Source of the DNA: Geopsychrobacter sp.
GTDB lineage: Bacteria > Desulfobacterota > Desulfuromonadia > Desulfuromonadales > Geopsychrobacteraceae
Length of the DNA stretch: 5,037 bases
NCBI GenBank assembly: GCA_021647445.1
Contig: JAKIUS010000167.1
Span: 1-5,037 of the forward strand
Direction: 5' to 3'
Under the pieces are notes generated by a model. The model was not told the origin of the DNA, ran no database searches, and saw only the letters and a list, made by a program, of their open reading frames with translations. Position numbers and translations under genes: made by a program. Of this stretch, positions 4,759 to 5,037 are shown one piece after another (positions within the stretch are counted from its first letter, which is position 1; each line of letters opens with the position of its first letter).

Positions 4759-4794
4759 ATGGATTATGTTTCAACAGACGACTCAAATGATTGA
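4759..4794 (+). other. Possible 11-codon overlapping reading frame at the bioB start
   Basis: An ATG at 4759 lies four bases after GGAG (4751-4754) and opens a reading frame, MDYVSTDDSND, that stops at 4794. It overlaps the first ten codons of bioB in another frame. The bioB ATG at 4766 is 11 bases from the same GGAG, which is longer than usual. The little frame might compete for ribosomes or be a chance ATG; no evidence for translation exists. Confidence 0.2.
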
Positions 4795-5037
4795 AAAGGC
4801 CCGTGGTGGCCAGGCGATAAGCGTTAGCGAAGGGCTCAAGATCCTCAAGTCACAGGGAAGTGAATATACACAATTCATGGCAGGAGCCCATCGGCTTAAG
4901 GAAGAATCACTATCAAACAGGATGTATCTCAGTTCGATCATCAATGCAAAATCTGGACGCTGCGCTGGAAACTGCTCTTTTTGCGCTCAGTCCTCCCACC
5001 ATCAGACAGAAACCCCAGTCTATCCGCATAAATCCTG
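4766..5037 (+). CDS. bioB: Biotin synthase, N-terminal part (partial)
   Basis: The first 90 residues are present and the gene runs off the right edge; complete BioB proteins are about 320-350 aa. BioB is a radical-SAM enzyme that inserts sulfur into dethiobiotin to make biotin, the last step of the pathway. The diagnostic radical-SAM motif is seen as CAGNCSFC (C66, C70, C73, binding the 4Fe-4S cluster), preceded by the typical IINAKSGR and followed by AQSSHHQTETPVY, a BioB signature. The start at 4766 is the first in-frame ATG and gives a normal-length N-terminal region. AAAGGAG lies upstream at 4748-4754 with a rather long 11-base gap. The BirA operator directly upstream independently supports the identification. 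It is divergent from the XRE-cupin pair. Confidence 0.95.
   Translation, partial: MFQQTTQMIEKARGGQAISVSEGLKILKSQGSEYTQFMAGAHRLKEESLSNRMYLSSIINAKSGRCAGNCSFCAQSSHHQTETPVYPHKS

Overview
The window looks like chromosomal DNA of a Gram-negative bacterium, most probably a Desulfuromonadales/Geobacter-type member of the Desulfobacterota. This rests on outer-membrane OmpA-type proteins with signal peptides, a BirA-type operator in front of bioB, an IHF-beta-like protein and paired XRE-cupin regulators. The lineage is inferred from protein style, not from a marker gene.

Left part (1-2920, minus strand). An apparent envelope operon is read right to left. It encodes a 481-aa outer-membrane protein with a predicted beta-barrel and a C-terminal OmpA domain (2497-1052), a 162-aa exported OmpA-like protein (1041-553), a 157-aa stand-alone cyclic-nucleotide-binding-domain protein (540-67), and the first codons of another probably exported protein (26-1). 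The gaps are 10, 12 and 40 bases. The best promoter is TTGACT-N16-TATATT at 2893-2920, which implies a leader of nearly 400 nt. That leader contains an 87-nt inverted-repeat element (2744-2830) that looks like a MITE or REP unit.

Middle (2938-3362, minus strand). A compact transcription unit carries one HU/IHF-family gene (3284-3000, ihfB-like). It has a strong sigma70-type promoter, a perfect Shine-Dalgarno sequence and a clear intrinsic terminator.

Right part (3398-5037). Two tandem paralogous XRE-cupin regulators (4582-4022 and 3967-3398) are transcribed leftward. They are divergent from bioB (biotin synthase, 4766 to beyond the window end), which runs rightward. The 183-bp divergent region holds a near-consensus biotin-repressor (BirA) operator, TTGTCAACC-N15-GGTTGACAA, whose right half contains the bioB -35 box. 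A further copy of the half-site sequence forms the -35 region of the regulator promoter. Biotin supply is therefore probably controlled by BirA. Whether the two XRE-cupin proteins are part of that circuit, or only neighbours, is open.

No rRNA, tRNA, CRISPR array, transposase gene or phage gene was found. Nothing here is clearly a new system. The most unusual points are the XRE-cupin pair beside the biotin operator, the OmpA-like partner lacking the peptidoglycan-binding aspartate, and the palindromic element in the envelope-operon leader.
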